Source of the DNA: Clostridiales bacterium
GTDB lineage: Bacteria > Bacillota > Clostridia > Christensenellales > CAG-917
NCBI GenBank assembly: GCA_012800805.1
Contig: JAAZIO010000101.1
Span: 1-10,268 of the forward strand
Length of the DNA: 10,268 bases
Direction: 5' to 3'
The position numbers were made by a program, and so were the translations under genes. Of this stretch, positions 1-5,800 are shown piece after piece; the first letter of the stretch is position 1, and each line of letters begins with the position of its first letter. Below the pieces are notes generated by a model that was given only the letters and a program-made list of their open reading frames with translations, was not told the DNA's origin and did no database searches.

Positions 1-6
1 CCAGCT

Positions 7-378
7 ATGAAAATCGAATACATCGGGAAAAATTATACGGTCAGCGAATCCCTTAAAAAGATGACCGAAAAGAAGAGCAAAAAACTAAAAAAGTTTTTCG
101 GGTCAGACGGTGAATTGAAATATACCATAACCCTTGAGGGCAACACCTATAAAACCGAACTGTTTGCAACAGTATCCGGTAGCTCTTTCAAGGCTATGGC
201 TGAAAGCGAAAATCCCTACGCAAATCTTGATAATGTCATTCCCAAAATCGAAGCGCAGGTAGCTAAGCAAAAAGACGCAATGATTAAAAGCAAAAAAGGT
301 TTAAAGAAATTCGGCTCAAAACAAAAAGCCAAAGTCGCGGCAACCGTCGACGAGGAAGAAGTTAAACCTGAAGAATAA
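7..378 (+). CDS. hpf: Short-form ribosome hibernation promoting factor (HPF/YfiA family)
   Basis: The 123-residue protein fits the S30AE/HPF fold. In this family the protein binds the 30S subunit in the mRNA/tRNA channel and silences idle ribosomes. The N-terminus (MKIEYIGKNYTVSESLKK) matches the first strand and start of helix 1. A Lys-rich stretch (about 22-31) and the segment around AESENPYANLDNVIPKIE (about 65-82) match helix 2 of the family, which then runs on as a basic helix. The C-terminal dimerisation domain of the long HPF usual in Firmicutes (about 185 residues in all) is absent. Instead there is a Lys-rich linker and an acidic tail with VDEEEVKPEE. The start is the first ATG, six bases into the window, so its ribosome binding site and promoter cannot be seen. 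A strong terminator follows at once, so this is the last gene of its transcript. The family call is fairly sure; the symbol is by family. Confidence 0.8.
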   Translation: MKIEYIGKNYTVSESLKKMTEKKSKKLKKFFGSDGELKYTITLEGNTYKTELFATVSGSSFKAMAESENPYANLDNVIPKIEAQVAKQKDAMIKSKKGLKKFGSKQKAKVAATVDEEEVKPEE

Positions 379-406
379 AAAAAAGGGCTTAGGCCCTTTT
401 TAATTT
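379..406 (+). terminator. Intrinsic terminator after hpf
   Basis: A GC-rich hairpin lies just after the stop codon. GGGC (385-388) pairs with GCCC (393-396) around a TTAG loop, and the stem is extended by an A-tract on the left (380-384) pairing with Ts on the right (397-401). More Ts follow. The A-tract and T-tract flanks could also give some termination on the other strand, but no minus-strand gene arrives here. Confidence 0.85.
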
Positions 407-461
407 TACCTTGAAAAAAAATATGGATATTTAATTTAATTTAAAATTCAAAAATTTATAT

Positions 462-489
462 TTGACCGAAAATAAAATCGTGGTATAAT
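462..489 (+). promoter_or_regulatory. Extended -10 sigma-A promoter of the sugar isomerase gene
   Basis: The -35 is TTGACC (462-467), five of six matches to consensus. The -10 is a perfect TATAAT (484-489) with a 16-nt spacer, preceded by TGG (481-483), which makes an extended -10 (TGnTATAAT). The usual start point, seven bases past the -10, is the A of the ATG at 496, implying a message with no 5' leader. Confidence 0.8.
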
Positions 490-495
490 TTTTTT

Positions 496-1296
496 ATGAA
501 ATTAGGTATCAGCTCGGCATCGTTCTTTCCGAATTTCAAAACTGAAGAAACTTTTGACCTGATGCGAAGCCTTGGCGTTGACGTTGCGGAAGTTTTTTTA
601 ACAACTTTTTCGGAATTCGAGCACGATTTTGCGGTTTTGCTTAAAGAAAGAAAAGGGTTAATTGACATAAATTCCGTCCATGCTTACGGCACGGCATTTG
701 AGCCTATGCTTTATAACGCCGCCGAGCGCACACGAGGCGACAGCGAGCGCATGATGCAAAAGGTGTTAAACGTAGCAAAAGTTTTAGGTGCTAAAAGCTA
801 TACTTTCCACGGACAATCGCGGCTTAAAAAAACATATAAATACGACCTTGCAAAAATAGGAAAGAGGACCGAGGAGCTTTGCGGGATAGCCAAATCCTAC
901 GGGGTTGAAATTGCCTTTGAAAATGTTCATTGGGCGCTTTTCAACGAGCCCGATGTATTTATTGAGCTTAAAAATCAAAGCCCTTCGCTTAAGTGCTGCC
1001 TTGATGTTAAGCAGGCGAAACAATCGGGTTACTCATACAAAGAATATATCGAAGTTATGGCAGACAGGCTTGTCACCGTGCATATCACAGACTACGACGA
1101 TAACGGCAACACAACGCTTCCTTATAAAGGCATCTGCGATTTTGAGGACCTTTTTATAAGGCTTAAAGACGCGGGATACAACGGCGCGGTGCTGCTTGAA
1201 GTTTACGGAAAGGATTATTCATCCTATATAGAGCTTCTTCCGATAATAAACAGACTTAAAGAAACCATGGATAAAGTGGGAGTTTTGGAAAATTAA
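496..1296 (+). CDS. Sugar phosphate isomerase/epimerase-like TIM-barrel protein
   Basis: The 266-residue protein belongs to the xylose isomerase-like / AP endonuclease family 2 TIM-barrel superfamily. The first strand starts at once (MKLGISSAS), so the ATG at 496 is the natural start. Candidate metal ligands sit on successive strand ends: E142 (IAFENVHW), D170 (CCLDVKQA), H196 (VTVHITDY) and E235 (LLEVYG), with H62 (VHAYG) and H105 (TFHGQ) in the pocket. Relatives usually have a His-containing motif after the D170 position (D-x-G-H-x); here it reads DVKQA, so the metal site or substrate may differ. Members act on ketose sugars or inositol derivatives with a divalent metal; the substrate cannot be read from sequence. 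The gene stands alone, has its own promoter, and has no ribosome binding site between the -10 and the ATG. No clear terminator follows. The superfamily is quite sure, the exact reaction unknown. Confidence 0.85.
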   Translation: MKLGISSASFFPNFKTEETFDLMRSLGVDVAEVFLTTFSEFEHDFAVLLKERKGLIDINSVHAYGTAFEPMLYNAAERTRGDSERMMQKVLNVAKVLGAKSYTFHGQSRLKKTYKYDLAKIGKRTEELCGIAKSYGVEIAFENVHWALFNEPDVFIELKNQSPSLKCCLDVKQAKQSGYSYKEYIEVMADRLVTVHITDYDDNGNTTLPYKGICDFEDLFIRLKDAGYNGAVLLEVYGKDYSSYIELLPIINRLKETMDKVGVLEN

Positions 1297-1356
1297 AAAT
1301 TAATCCACTAGGTTAGCTAAAGCAATATAGCGATAATAAACTTTTTCTTAAATTCA

Positions 1357-1762
1357 TTTTTGCGTCTTAGTCAGCTCTTTATTCTATATAAAATTTTGTA
1401 GCCGAACGGTTTTTATTTTATTTTTGCTAGATATGCTAGATAAATTAACTTTATATGCTTAATTCATTTTAGCGGTAAGATAACTTTATTTTCTTAGTTT
1501 TATTGTTTAGCGGTAAGTTAGCATTATATTAATTTTTTAAACGGTAAATTTAAGCGGTAAGTTAGGTTTTATTAATTTTAAGCGCTAATAGCGTTAAGTT
1601 GGCATTATTTTATTTTTAAGCGGTAATTTCATTTTTAGCGGTAAGAAGCATTATTAAGCGGTAAGTAAGCTTTTTTAATTTCTTTGTTTTTGTTTTTCTT
1701 AAGTTGTATATTTTTGCTAAATTTTTGCGCTTAAAGATTTTTGCCTATACAGGTTTTTTTGC
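1357..1762 (+). repeat. Dispersed TTTTTGC motifs flanking the array
   Basis: TTTTTGC occurs on the plus strand at 1357-1363, 1421-1427, 1711-1717, 1722-1728, 1738-1744 and 1756-1762: two before the AGCGGTAAG array and four after it, none inside. The T-runs are not phased at helical pitch, so a curved-DNA explanation is weak. In such T-rich sequence some copies are expected by chance. Confidence 0.45.
1467..1665 (+). repeat. AGCGGTAAG short direct-repeat array
   Basis: Exact AGCGGTAAG occurs at 1471-1479, 1509-1517, 1553-1561, 1637-1645 and 1657-1665. Variants are at 1540-1548 (AACGGTAAA), 1581-1588 (AGCGCTAA), 1590-1598 (AGCGTTAAG) and 1619-1627 (AGCGGTAAT). All are in the same orientation and most follow TTTT or TTTA. 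Start-to-start spacing is irregular (38, 31, 13, 28, 9, 29, 18 and 20 nt). Three copies are followed within a few bases by GCATTAT (1521-1527, 1602-1608, 1648-1654), so the unit was probably longer and has decayed. Spacing and unit length do not fit CRISPR. Function unknown. Confidence 0.8.
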
Positions 1763-1795
1763 TTGCCTTAATTTGTCATAAATTATGAAAAAATA

Positions 1796-1824
1796 TATAC
1801 AACAAAATTAATTCCGTGTATAAT
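1796..1824 (+). promoter_or_regulatory. Predicted sigma-A promoter of pgi
   Basis: A perfect TATAAT (1819-1824) is preceded, after 17 nt, by TATACA (1796-1801), which matches the -35 consensus at four of six positions. The start would be near 1831, giving a leader of about 22 nt that carries GGAGAG (1843-1848). Confidence 0.65.
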
Positions 1825-1852
1825 TAATGCAATAAATACTACGGAGAGTTTT

Positions 1853-3256
1853 ATGAGCAAAACCGGGACTTTAAAATTTGATTTTAACAACATGATGAGC
1901 AGCATGGTGGGCAGCGAAGGTTTCAGCGAAGCGGACATTAAAGAGCTTCAGCCCGTTGCGGAATCGGCTTTCAATTACTTTAAAAACAACCGCGGAAAAG
2001 AAATGATGGGATGGGCCGATTTGCCTTATAACCAGGATGAAATCGTTGATGAAATCAACGTGACCGCGGCGGAAATCAGAAAGAAATACGACAATTTCGT
2101 GGTGCTTGGCATCGGCGGCAGCGCGCTCGGCCCGATAGCGGCTTTTCAGGCGCTTTGCCATTTAAGACACAACGAGCTTCCCAAAAAGCAAAGGGGCGTC
2201 AAGTTCTATGTTGAGGACAACATTGACCCCGAAAGAATGCTTGCGCTTTTGGATGTTATCGATGTCAAAAAGACGATGTTCAATGTCATTACAAAGAGCG
2301 GCGCGACATCCGAGACCATGGCGCAGTATCTTATCATCTGCGATATTTTGAAAAAGAGGCTCGGCGACAAATACGCAAAAAACATTATCGCCACAACCTC
2401 AAAGGAAAAAGGAAATTTAATAAAGCTTGCCAAAAAAGAAGGATATAAGACTTTCTATATTCCCGACGGAGTAGGTGGCAGGTTCTCTCAGCTTTGCCCC
2501 GTAGGGCTTCTTCCCGCCGCGGTGCTAGGCATCGACATTAAAGCTATGCTTGAGGGCGCAAGAATCATGGACGAAAAGTGCTCCTCATCTGACCCGTATT
2601 CTAACCCTGCTCTTATGGCGGCGCTTTTATCTTACGCCGCTTACAAAAAAGGAAAGAACATTTCCGTAATGATGCCCTACGCCGACAGCCTTAAGTATAT
2701 AGCCGACTGGTATGCCCAGCTTTGGGGTGAGAGCCTCGGTAAAGCCGTTGACCTTGACGGAAAGACTGTAAACTACGGCCAGACTCCCGTAAAAGCCCTC
2801 GGCGTAACCGACCAGCACTCGCAGGTTCAGCTCTACACCGAAGGGCCTTTTGACAAGATTATAACCATTATCGGGGTTGAAAAGTTTAGAAAAGACTTAA
2901 TGATACCTAAAGGAGCCGAGGAATTTCCCGACGTGAATTTCCTCTGCGGACACACAATGGGCGAGCTTATCAACACCGAAAGAGTCGCAACCGAATACGC
3001 CTTAACACGCTCAAAGCACTTGAACAATACCATTATGCTGTCTGAAGTAAATGAAAACACTTTCGGACAACTACTTATGTTCTTCATGCTTGAAACGGCA
3101 TATTGCGGAGCGATGCTTAACATCGACACTTTCAACCAGCCCGGCGTTGAGGAAGGCAAGAACGCCACGTACGCCCTCTTTAACAGAAAGGGATACGAAA
3201 AGAAAAAGGAAGAGCTTGAAAACGCTCCCAAAAAGAACGATAAATATATTATTTAA
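1853..3256 (+). CDS. pgi: Glucose-6-phosphate isomerase
   Basis: Glucose-6-phosphate isomerase interconverts glucose 6-phosphate and fructose 6-phosphate in the cytosol, at the head of glycolysis and in gluconeogenesis. The 467-residue length fits the compact bacterial form. Visible motifs are GIGGSALGP (86-94), the phosphate-binding SGATSET (149-155), the family signature DGVGGRFSQL (205-214, including R210), WGESLGK (291-297, catalytic base E293), DQHSQVQLYTEGP (320-332, ring-opening H322), GHTMGELINTE (366-376) and QPGVEEGK (429-436, K436). All the expected catalytic residues are present. GGAGAG lies four bases before the ATG. The gene has its own promoter and a strong terminator, so it is a single-gene unit. 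The C-terminus ends in a Lys/Glu-rich tail of no clear meaning. Confidence 0.97.
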   Translation: MSKTGTLKFDFNNMMSSMVGSEGFSEADIKELQPVAESAFNYFKNNRGKEMMGWADLPYNQDEIVDEINVTAAEIRKKYDNFVVLGIGGSALGPIAAFQALCHLRHNELPKKQRGVKFYVEDNIDPERMLALLDVIDVKKTMFNVITKSGATSETMAQYLIICDILKKRLGDKYAKNIIATTSKEKGNLIKLAKKEGYKTFYIPDGVGGRFSQLCPVGLLPAAVLGIDIKAMLEGARIMDEKCSSSDPYSNPALMAALLSYAAYKKGKNISVMMPYADSLKYIADWYAQLWGESLGKAVDLDGKTVNYGQTPVKALGVTDQHSQVQLYTEGPFDKIITIIGVEKFRKDLMIPKGAEEFPDVNFLCGHTMGELINTERVATEYALTRSKHLNNTIMLSEVNENTFGQLLMFFMLETAYCGAMLNIDTFNQPGVEEGKNATYALFNRKGYEKKKEELENAPKKNDKYII

Positions 3257-3278
3257 TTAAAATATGCTCTAAAACCAT

Positions 3279-3307
3279 AAAGGCAGGCTAACGCCTGCCT
3301 TTTTTTA
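3279..3307 (+). terminator. Intrinsic terminator after pgi
   Basis: AGGCAGGC (3281-3288) pairs perfectly with GCCTGCCT (3293-3300) around a TAAC loop, extended by A-T pairs and followed by a run of Ts to about 3306. It is the strongest terminator in the window. Confidence 0.93.
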
Positions 3308-3331
3308 AATGGCGGGTTTTAGGTTATTTGC

Positions 3332-3360
3332 TTGTTAATTTAACAAATGTATTTTATAAT
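3332..3360 (+). promoter_or_regulatory. Sigma-A promoter of the yfbR-ABC-ruvC unit
   Basis: TTGTTA (3332-3337) and a perfect TATAAT (3355-3360) are separated by exactly 17 nt. The expected start is near 3367, about 19 nt before the chosen ATG. The promoter overlaps an upstream in-frame ATG (3347), which therefore could not be translated from this message. Confidence 0.82.
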
Positions 3361-3375
3361 TAGACAAAGCCAAAC

Positions 3376-3380
3376 GGAGG
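3376..3380 (+). promoter_or_regulatory. Ribosome binding site that sets the yfbR start
   Basis: A perfect GGAGG lies five bases before the ATG at 3386. The in-frame ATG at 3347 has no such site and lies upstream of the -10. Confidence 0.88.
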
Positions 3381-3385
3381 ACGGC

Positions 3386-3958
3386 ATGTTTAATTTCTAC
3401 GCTTTGATATCCAGAATGAAGCTTATCGAGCGCTGGTCGCTCATGAGACAGACAAGAAAAGAAAGCCTGATGGAGCATGCCGCGGAAGTAGCCATTTTGG
3501 CGCAGGCTTTGGGCCTTATAAAAAACATTTATTTCGGCGGCAGCGTCAACATAGACAGAGCCGCGGCGATAGCGCTTTATCACGACACAAGTGAGGTTAT
3601 TAGCGGAGACCTGCCAACGCCTATCAAATACTTTAACGAAAGAATCAACGCCGCCTATAAGGAAATAGAGGGCGTCATTGCCGAAAAGCTTTTGAATATG
3701 CTCCCTAAAGATATGTCGGACAGCATCAAGCCTTATGTCATTCCAAGCGAAGAAGAGTATGAGTATAAACTTGTCAAAGCCGCCGATAAGCTTGCGGCTT
3801 ACATAAAATGCCTTGAGGAAAAGGCATCAGGCAACGGCGAGTTTGACATAGCGGCGGAAAAAACCCTGTCCGCGCTAAGGGCGCTTGGTTATGACGAGGT
3901 AAACTTTTTCTTGGATAATTTTATTGAAGGGTTTGGCAAAACCTTGGATATGCTGTGA
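3386..3958 (+). CDS. yfbR: HD-domain 5'-deoxynucleotidase, YfbR family
   Basis: YfbR removes the phosphate from deoxyribonucleoside 5'-monophosphates and helps to set dNTP pools. The 190-residue protein aligns by eye along its length with E. coli YfbR. It has the N-terminal FYALISRMKLIERWSLMR with R16 and W17, which in YfbR hold the substrate, and the metal-binding HD set H31 (EHAAEVA), H66-D67 (YHDTSE) and D134 (KAADKLAAYIKCLEE). E70 and D75 (SGDLPTPIKYFN) correspond to further active-site residues. The start is fixed by GGAGG at 3376-3380 and by the promoter position; a 13-residue longer reading from 3347 is unlikely. It is the first gene of a tight unit: the ABC ATPase starts one base after its stop, suggesting translational coupling. 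UGA is the stop. Confidence 0.9.
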   Translation: MFNFYALISRMKLIERWSLMRQTRKESLMEHAAEVAILAQALGLIKNIYFGGSVNIDRAAAIALYHDTSEVISGDLPTPIKYFNERINAAYKEIEGVIAEKLLNMLPKDMSDSIKPYVIPSEEEYEYKLVKAADKLAAYIKCLEEKASGNGEFDIAAEKTLSALRALGYDEVNFFLDNFIEGFGKTLDML

Positions 3959-3959
3959 T

Positions 3960-5006
3960 ATGATGGTTGAACTTCGCTCCGTCACTAAAGATTATTTATA
4001 CGGAAAGCGGGTTTTCAATTCGCTCAATCTTATTGTTGAAAGCGGCGAAATCGTGGCTGCTTTAGGCGGGGACGGAAGCGGAAAAACAACGCTTTTAAAA
4101 CTTATCGCGGGAGCCGATAAACCCTCGGCAGGAGAAGTCCTCTACAACGGGGAGCCATTGGATAAGCTTAAAGATACTCCCGTTATGATGCTCTTTGAAG
4201 GCGGCGCGCTTTTCGACAAGCTTACCGTTTATGACAACCTGGCGTATTCGCTAAAGATAAGGGGCGTGGACAAAAAGGAAATCGCGCTTAGGGTAATAAA
4301 GGCGGCAGGCGAGTTTGACCTTGACGGTATTTTGTACGAGAAGGTAAAAAACCTCTCGGTTGAGGAAAGAGCGCTTGTCGCGCTTTCAAGAACCGCCCTT
4401 AGGGATTATGAAATCCTTGTAATGGATGAGCCTTTAAAGGGGCTTGAGTACAGGGCAAGAAAGGCTGTTTGGGCTCAGCTTGAGCGATACATTAAAAAAA
4501 TCAAAAAAACCGTCATTTTCTCAACAACCGAGCTTGACGAGGCCGTTTCCGTATCCGACAAAATAGCCGCGCTGACTGATAGAGGGCTTGAACAATACGG
4601 CGCGTTTAAGGAAATCTATTATAAACCCGCTACAATGTGGGCGGCGCAGGCGGTGGATAAACATTTAACCGCTCTTAGAGGCAAGCTTGATAAAATGGAC
4701 GGAAAGCTTGTCGCATTGACGGAAGGATCAGTGATAGACATCGATTGCTTAAAAGACAGGCTCTTAAGCGACGGCTTTATCGGCTGCGAGGTTTATATCT
4801 GCGCCCATTCCGAAGACATTGCGGTCAGCGATAGAGGAATACTTTCTAAAAAAGAGTTTGAAAAAAGGACGACGGACGGAATAATTACATATTTTTCAAA
4901 CGGCATTATAGCAAAAGGCAGATATGATGATGAGGTAAAGCTTTTGCCCGTTGTTTCATCCATAATGCTGTTTGATAAGGAAAGCGAAAGCTCGCTTTTG
5001 AAATAG
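3960..5006 (+). CDS. MalK/MsmX-like ABC ATPase with degenerate catalytic motifs
   Basis: The 348-residue protein has the build of the sugar-importer ATPases (MalK, MsmX, UgpC): a nucleotide-binding domain (about 1-230), then a TOBE-like region, ending in SSIMLFDKESE, close to the family's usual HLFDKET end. Walker A is sound (GGDGSGKTT, 36-44, K42), as is Walker B (ILVMDEP, 152-158, E157). Other motifs are altered: the Q-loop Gln is Glu (LFEGGALF, E80), the LSGGQ signature is LSVEE (132-136), the D-loop SNLD is KGLE (160-163), and the switch His is Thr (FSTTELDEA, T190). The TOBE motif GIRPE reads CAHSE. It probably binds ATP, but hydrolysis may be weak or absent. No permease or solute-binding gene is nearby. 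It begins one base after yfbR; ATG at 3960 or 3963 both fit, with only a weak binding site, so coupling is likely. A start at 3924 would lie deep inside yfbR. Confidence 0.85.
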   Translation: MMVELRSVTKDYLYGKRVFNSLNLIVESGEIVAALGGDGSGKTTLLKLIAGADKPSAGEVLYNGEPLDKLKDTPVMMLFEGGALFDKLTVYDNLAYSLKIRGVDKKEIALRVIKAAGEFDLDGILYEKVKNLSVEERALVALSRTALRDYEILVMDEPLKGLEYRARKAVWAQLERYIKKIKKTVIFSTTELDEAVSVSDKIAALTDRGLEQYGAFKEIYYKPATMWAAQAVDKHLTALRGKLDKMDGKLVALTEGSVIDIDCLKDRLLSDGFIGCEVYICAHSEDIAVSDRGILSKKEFEKRTTDGIITYFSNGIIAKGRYDDEVKLLPVVSSIMLFDKESESSLLK

Positions 5007-5013
5007 AGGTTTT

Positions 5014-5511
5014 ATGATAGTTTTGGGAATAGACCCCGGTCTTGCGACAATGGGCTACGGTCTGATAGAATATAAGTCGGGAAACTTCAGGGCGCTTGAC
5101 TACGGCGTAATAACAACGCCGAAAGAAGCTACCCTCCCCGAAAGGCTGAGAATGCTTGAAGAGAGCGTTGAGTGCCTTATAAGACGCTCAAACCCCGACA
5201 GAATAGCTATTGAGGAAATCTTTTTTTCCAAAAACATTACAACGGGCATTGCGGTTTCTGAAGCAAGAGGCGTTATACTTCTTACCGCCGCAAAGCTAAT
5301 GAACAATGAAATATATGAATACACCCCAAACGAGATAAAGCTAGCGGTCACGGGAAGCGGATATGCCGAAAAGAAGCAGATGCAAAAAATGGTGCAGATG
5401 ATACTAAAGCTTAGCGACATTCCAAAACCCGACGACGCAGCGGACGCCCTGGCGGTTGCGATAACGCATGCGCAGTCGGGCGTAATGGCTATGAACTTTA
5501 AAGTAAGGTAA
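5014..5511 (+). CDS. ruvC: Holliday junction resolvase RuvC
   Basis: RuvC is a dimeric, metal-dependent endonuclease that cuts Holliday junctions symmetrically, working with RuvAB in recombinational repair. The 165-residue protein has the normal length and all four acidic active-site residues: D7 (GIDPGLATMGYG), E67 (IAIEEIFF), D141 and D144 (PDDAADALAVAITH). The PNEIKLAVTGSG segment (105-116) is also typical. AGAGG (5005-5009) overlaps the stop of the ABC gene and lies four bases before the ATG, so the two genes are probably translated from one message. A 289-nt gap then separates it from ruvA, with which it is commonly contiguous. Confidence 0.96.
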   Translation: MIVLGIDPGLATMGYGLIEYKSGNFRALDYGVITTPKEATLPERLRMLEESVECLIRRSNPDRIAIEEIFFSKNITTGIAVSEARGVILLTAAKLMNNEIYEYTPNEIKLAVTGSGYAEKKQMQKMVQMILKLSDIPKPDDAADALAVAITHAQSGVMAMNFKVR

Positions 5512-5800
5512 AATGGAAAGAATTTATGGTTAAAGAAAAAACTAAGCTTTCTGCTAGGAAATCTAAAATTAAAACTTGAGAGATTAAAATTTTTATGATA
5601 ATAAAGCATTCAGTATAAAACAGCGCAACACATAAAAAAGTTAATCTTTTTGAACAGGAAAGAAAAAAGCAAAGCGGAAAGAGAACAAGCAAAAGGAAAG
5701 AGACAGGCAAAACGGAGAGAACAAGCAAAACATAACCAATATAAAATTTTTGATATTAAAAAGAAACAGTTAATTATCGTTTAATATAAGGAAAAACAAA
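5512..5800. other. ruvC-ruvA spacer, A-rich, with weak promoter-like sites
   Basis: No supported gene lies here. Only weak signals are seen: TTGAGA (5576-5581) with GATAAT (5597-5602) at a short 15-nt spacing, and TTGATA (5750-5755) without a good -10 at the right distance. A small A/T hairpin (AAAAAG 5635-5640 with CTTTTT 5646-5651) is too weak to be called a terminator. Whether ruvA is read from the upstream promoter at 3332 or from one here is not settled by the sequence. Confidence 0.5.
5652..5732 (+). repeat. 81-nt T-free, purine-rich tract with an imperfect direct repeat
   Basis: No T occurs from 5652 to 5732, in a spacer that is otherwise rich in T. Inside it GAGAACAAGCAAAA is repeated exactly at 5681-5694 and 5717-5730. 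Each copy is preceded by a similar GCAAA-CGGA segment (copies 5669-5694 and 5707-5730), and a poorer third copy may start near 5655. The lack of T means no stop codon can occur on either strand, which explains chance open frames here. Confidence 0.75.

Larger units (their letters stand above)
1297..1852. other. 556-nt AT-rich spacer with two short-repeat families, no gene
   Basis: I find no convincing coding region on either strand and no canonical terminator after the upstream gene. The plus strand is strongly T-rich, with many T-runs of five or more. The centre holds the AGCGGTAAG array. TTTTTGC motifs lie on both sides of it, and the last 60 bases contain the promoter and ribosome binding site of the next gene. 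Base composition is much more AT-rich than the flanking genes. Confidence 0.75.

Noticed and set aside
1299..1311. DnaA-box-like TTAATCCACTA that might suggest a replication origin in the AT-rich spacer
   Set aside because: It does not match TTATNCACA without an insertion, no further DnaA boxes are seen, and no dnaA, dnaN or origin genes are near.
1467..1665. CRISPR array or Pasteurellaceae-type DNA uptake sequence
   Set aside because: The repeats are only about 9 nt with irregular short AT-rich gaps, so not CRISPR. AAGCGGTAAG differs from the uptake core AAGTGCGGT, and the gene context is Firmicutes-like.
3051..3260. Second open frame overlapping the 3' end of pgi
   Set aside because: It lies in another frame of a clearly coding region, has no family features and no ribosome binding site.
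3347..3385. A 13-residue N-terminal extension of the YfbR-like protein from ATG 3347
   Set aside because: The region overlaps a TTGTTA-17-TATAAT promoter and lacks a ribosome binding site, while GGAGG stands just before ATG 3386. E. coli YfbR also starts at the equivalent of the later ATG.
3924..3959. A longer start for the ABC ATPase inside yfbR
   Set aside because: The extra residues do not match the family; the normal N-terminus begins at MVELRSVTKDY right after the yfbR stop.
5526..5579. A 17-codon Lys-rich micro-ORF after ruvC with GGAAAG five bases upstream
   Set aside because: It is too short, low in complexity and with a poor binding site; chance is the simpler explanation without conservation data.
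5635..5651. Terminator after ruvC
   Set aside because: The stem is six bases of almost only A-T pairs with no GC core, so it is unlikely to stop RNA polymerase.
5498..5728. Minus-strand hydrophobic open frame over the ruvC-ruvA gap
   Set aside because: It is open because the opposite strand is purine-rich and T-free, has a TTG start with no ribosome binding site, and overlaps the ruvC end. Its hydrophobicity is a by-product of T-rich codons.
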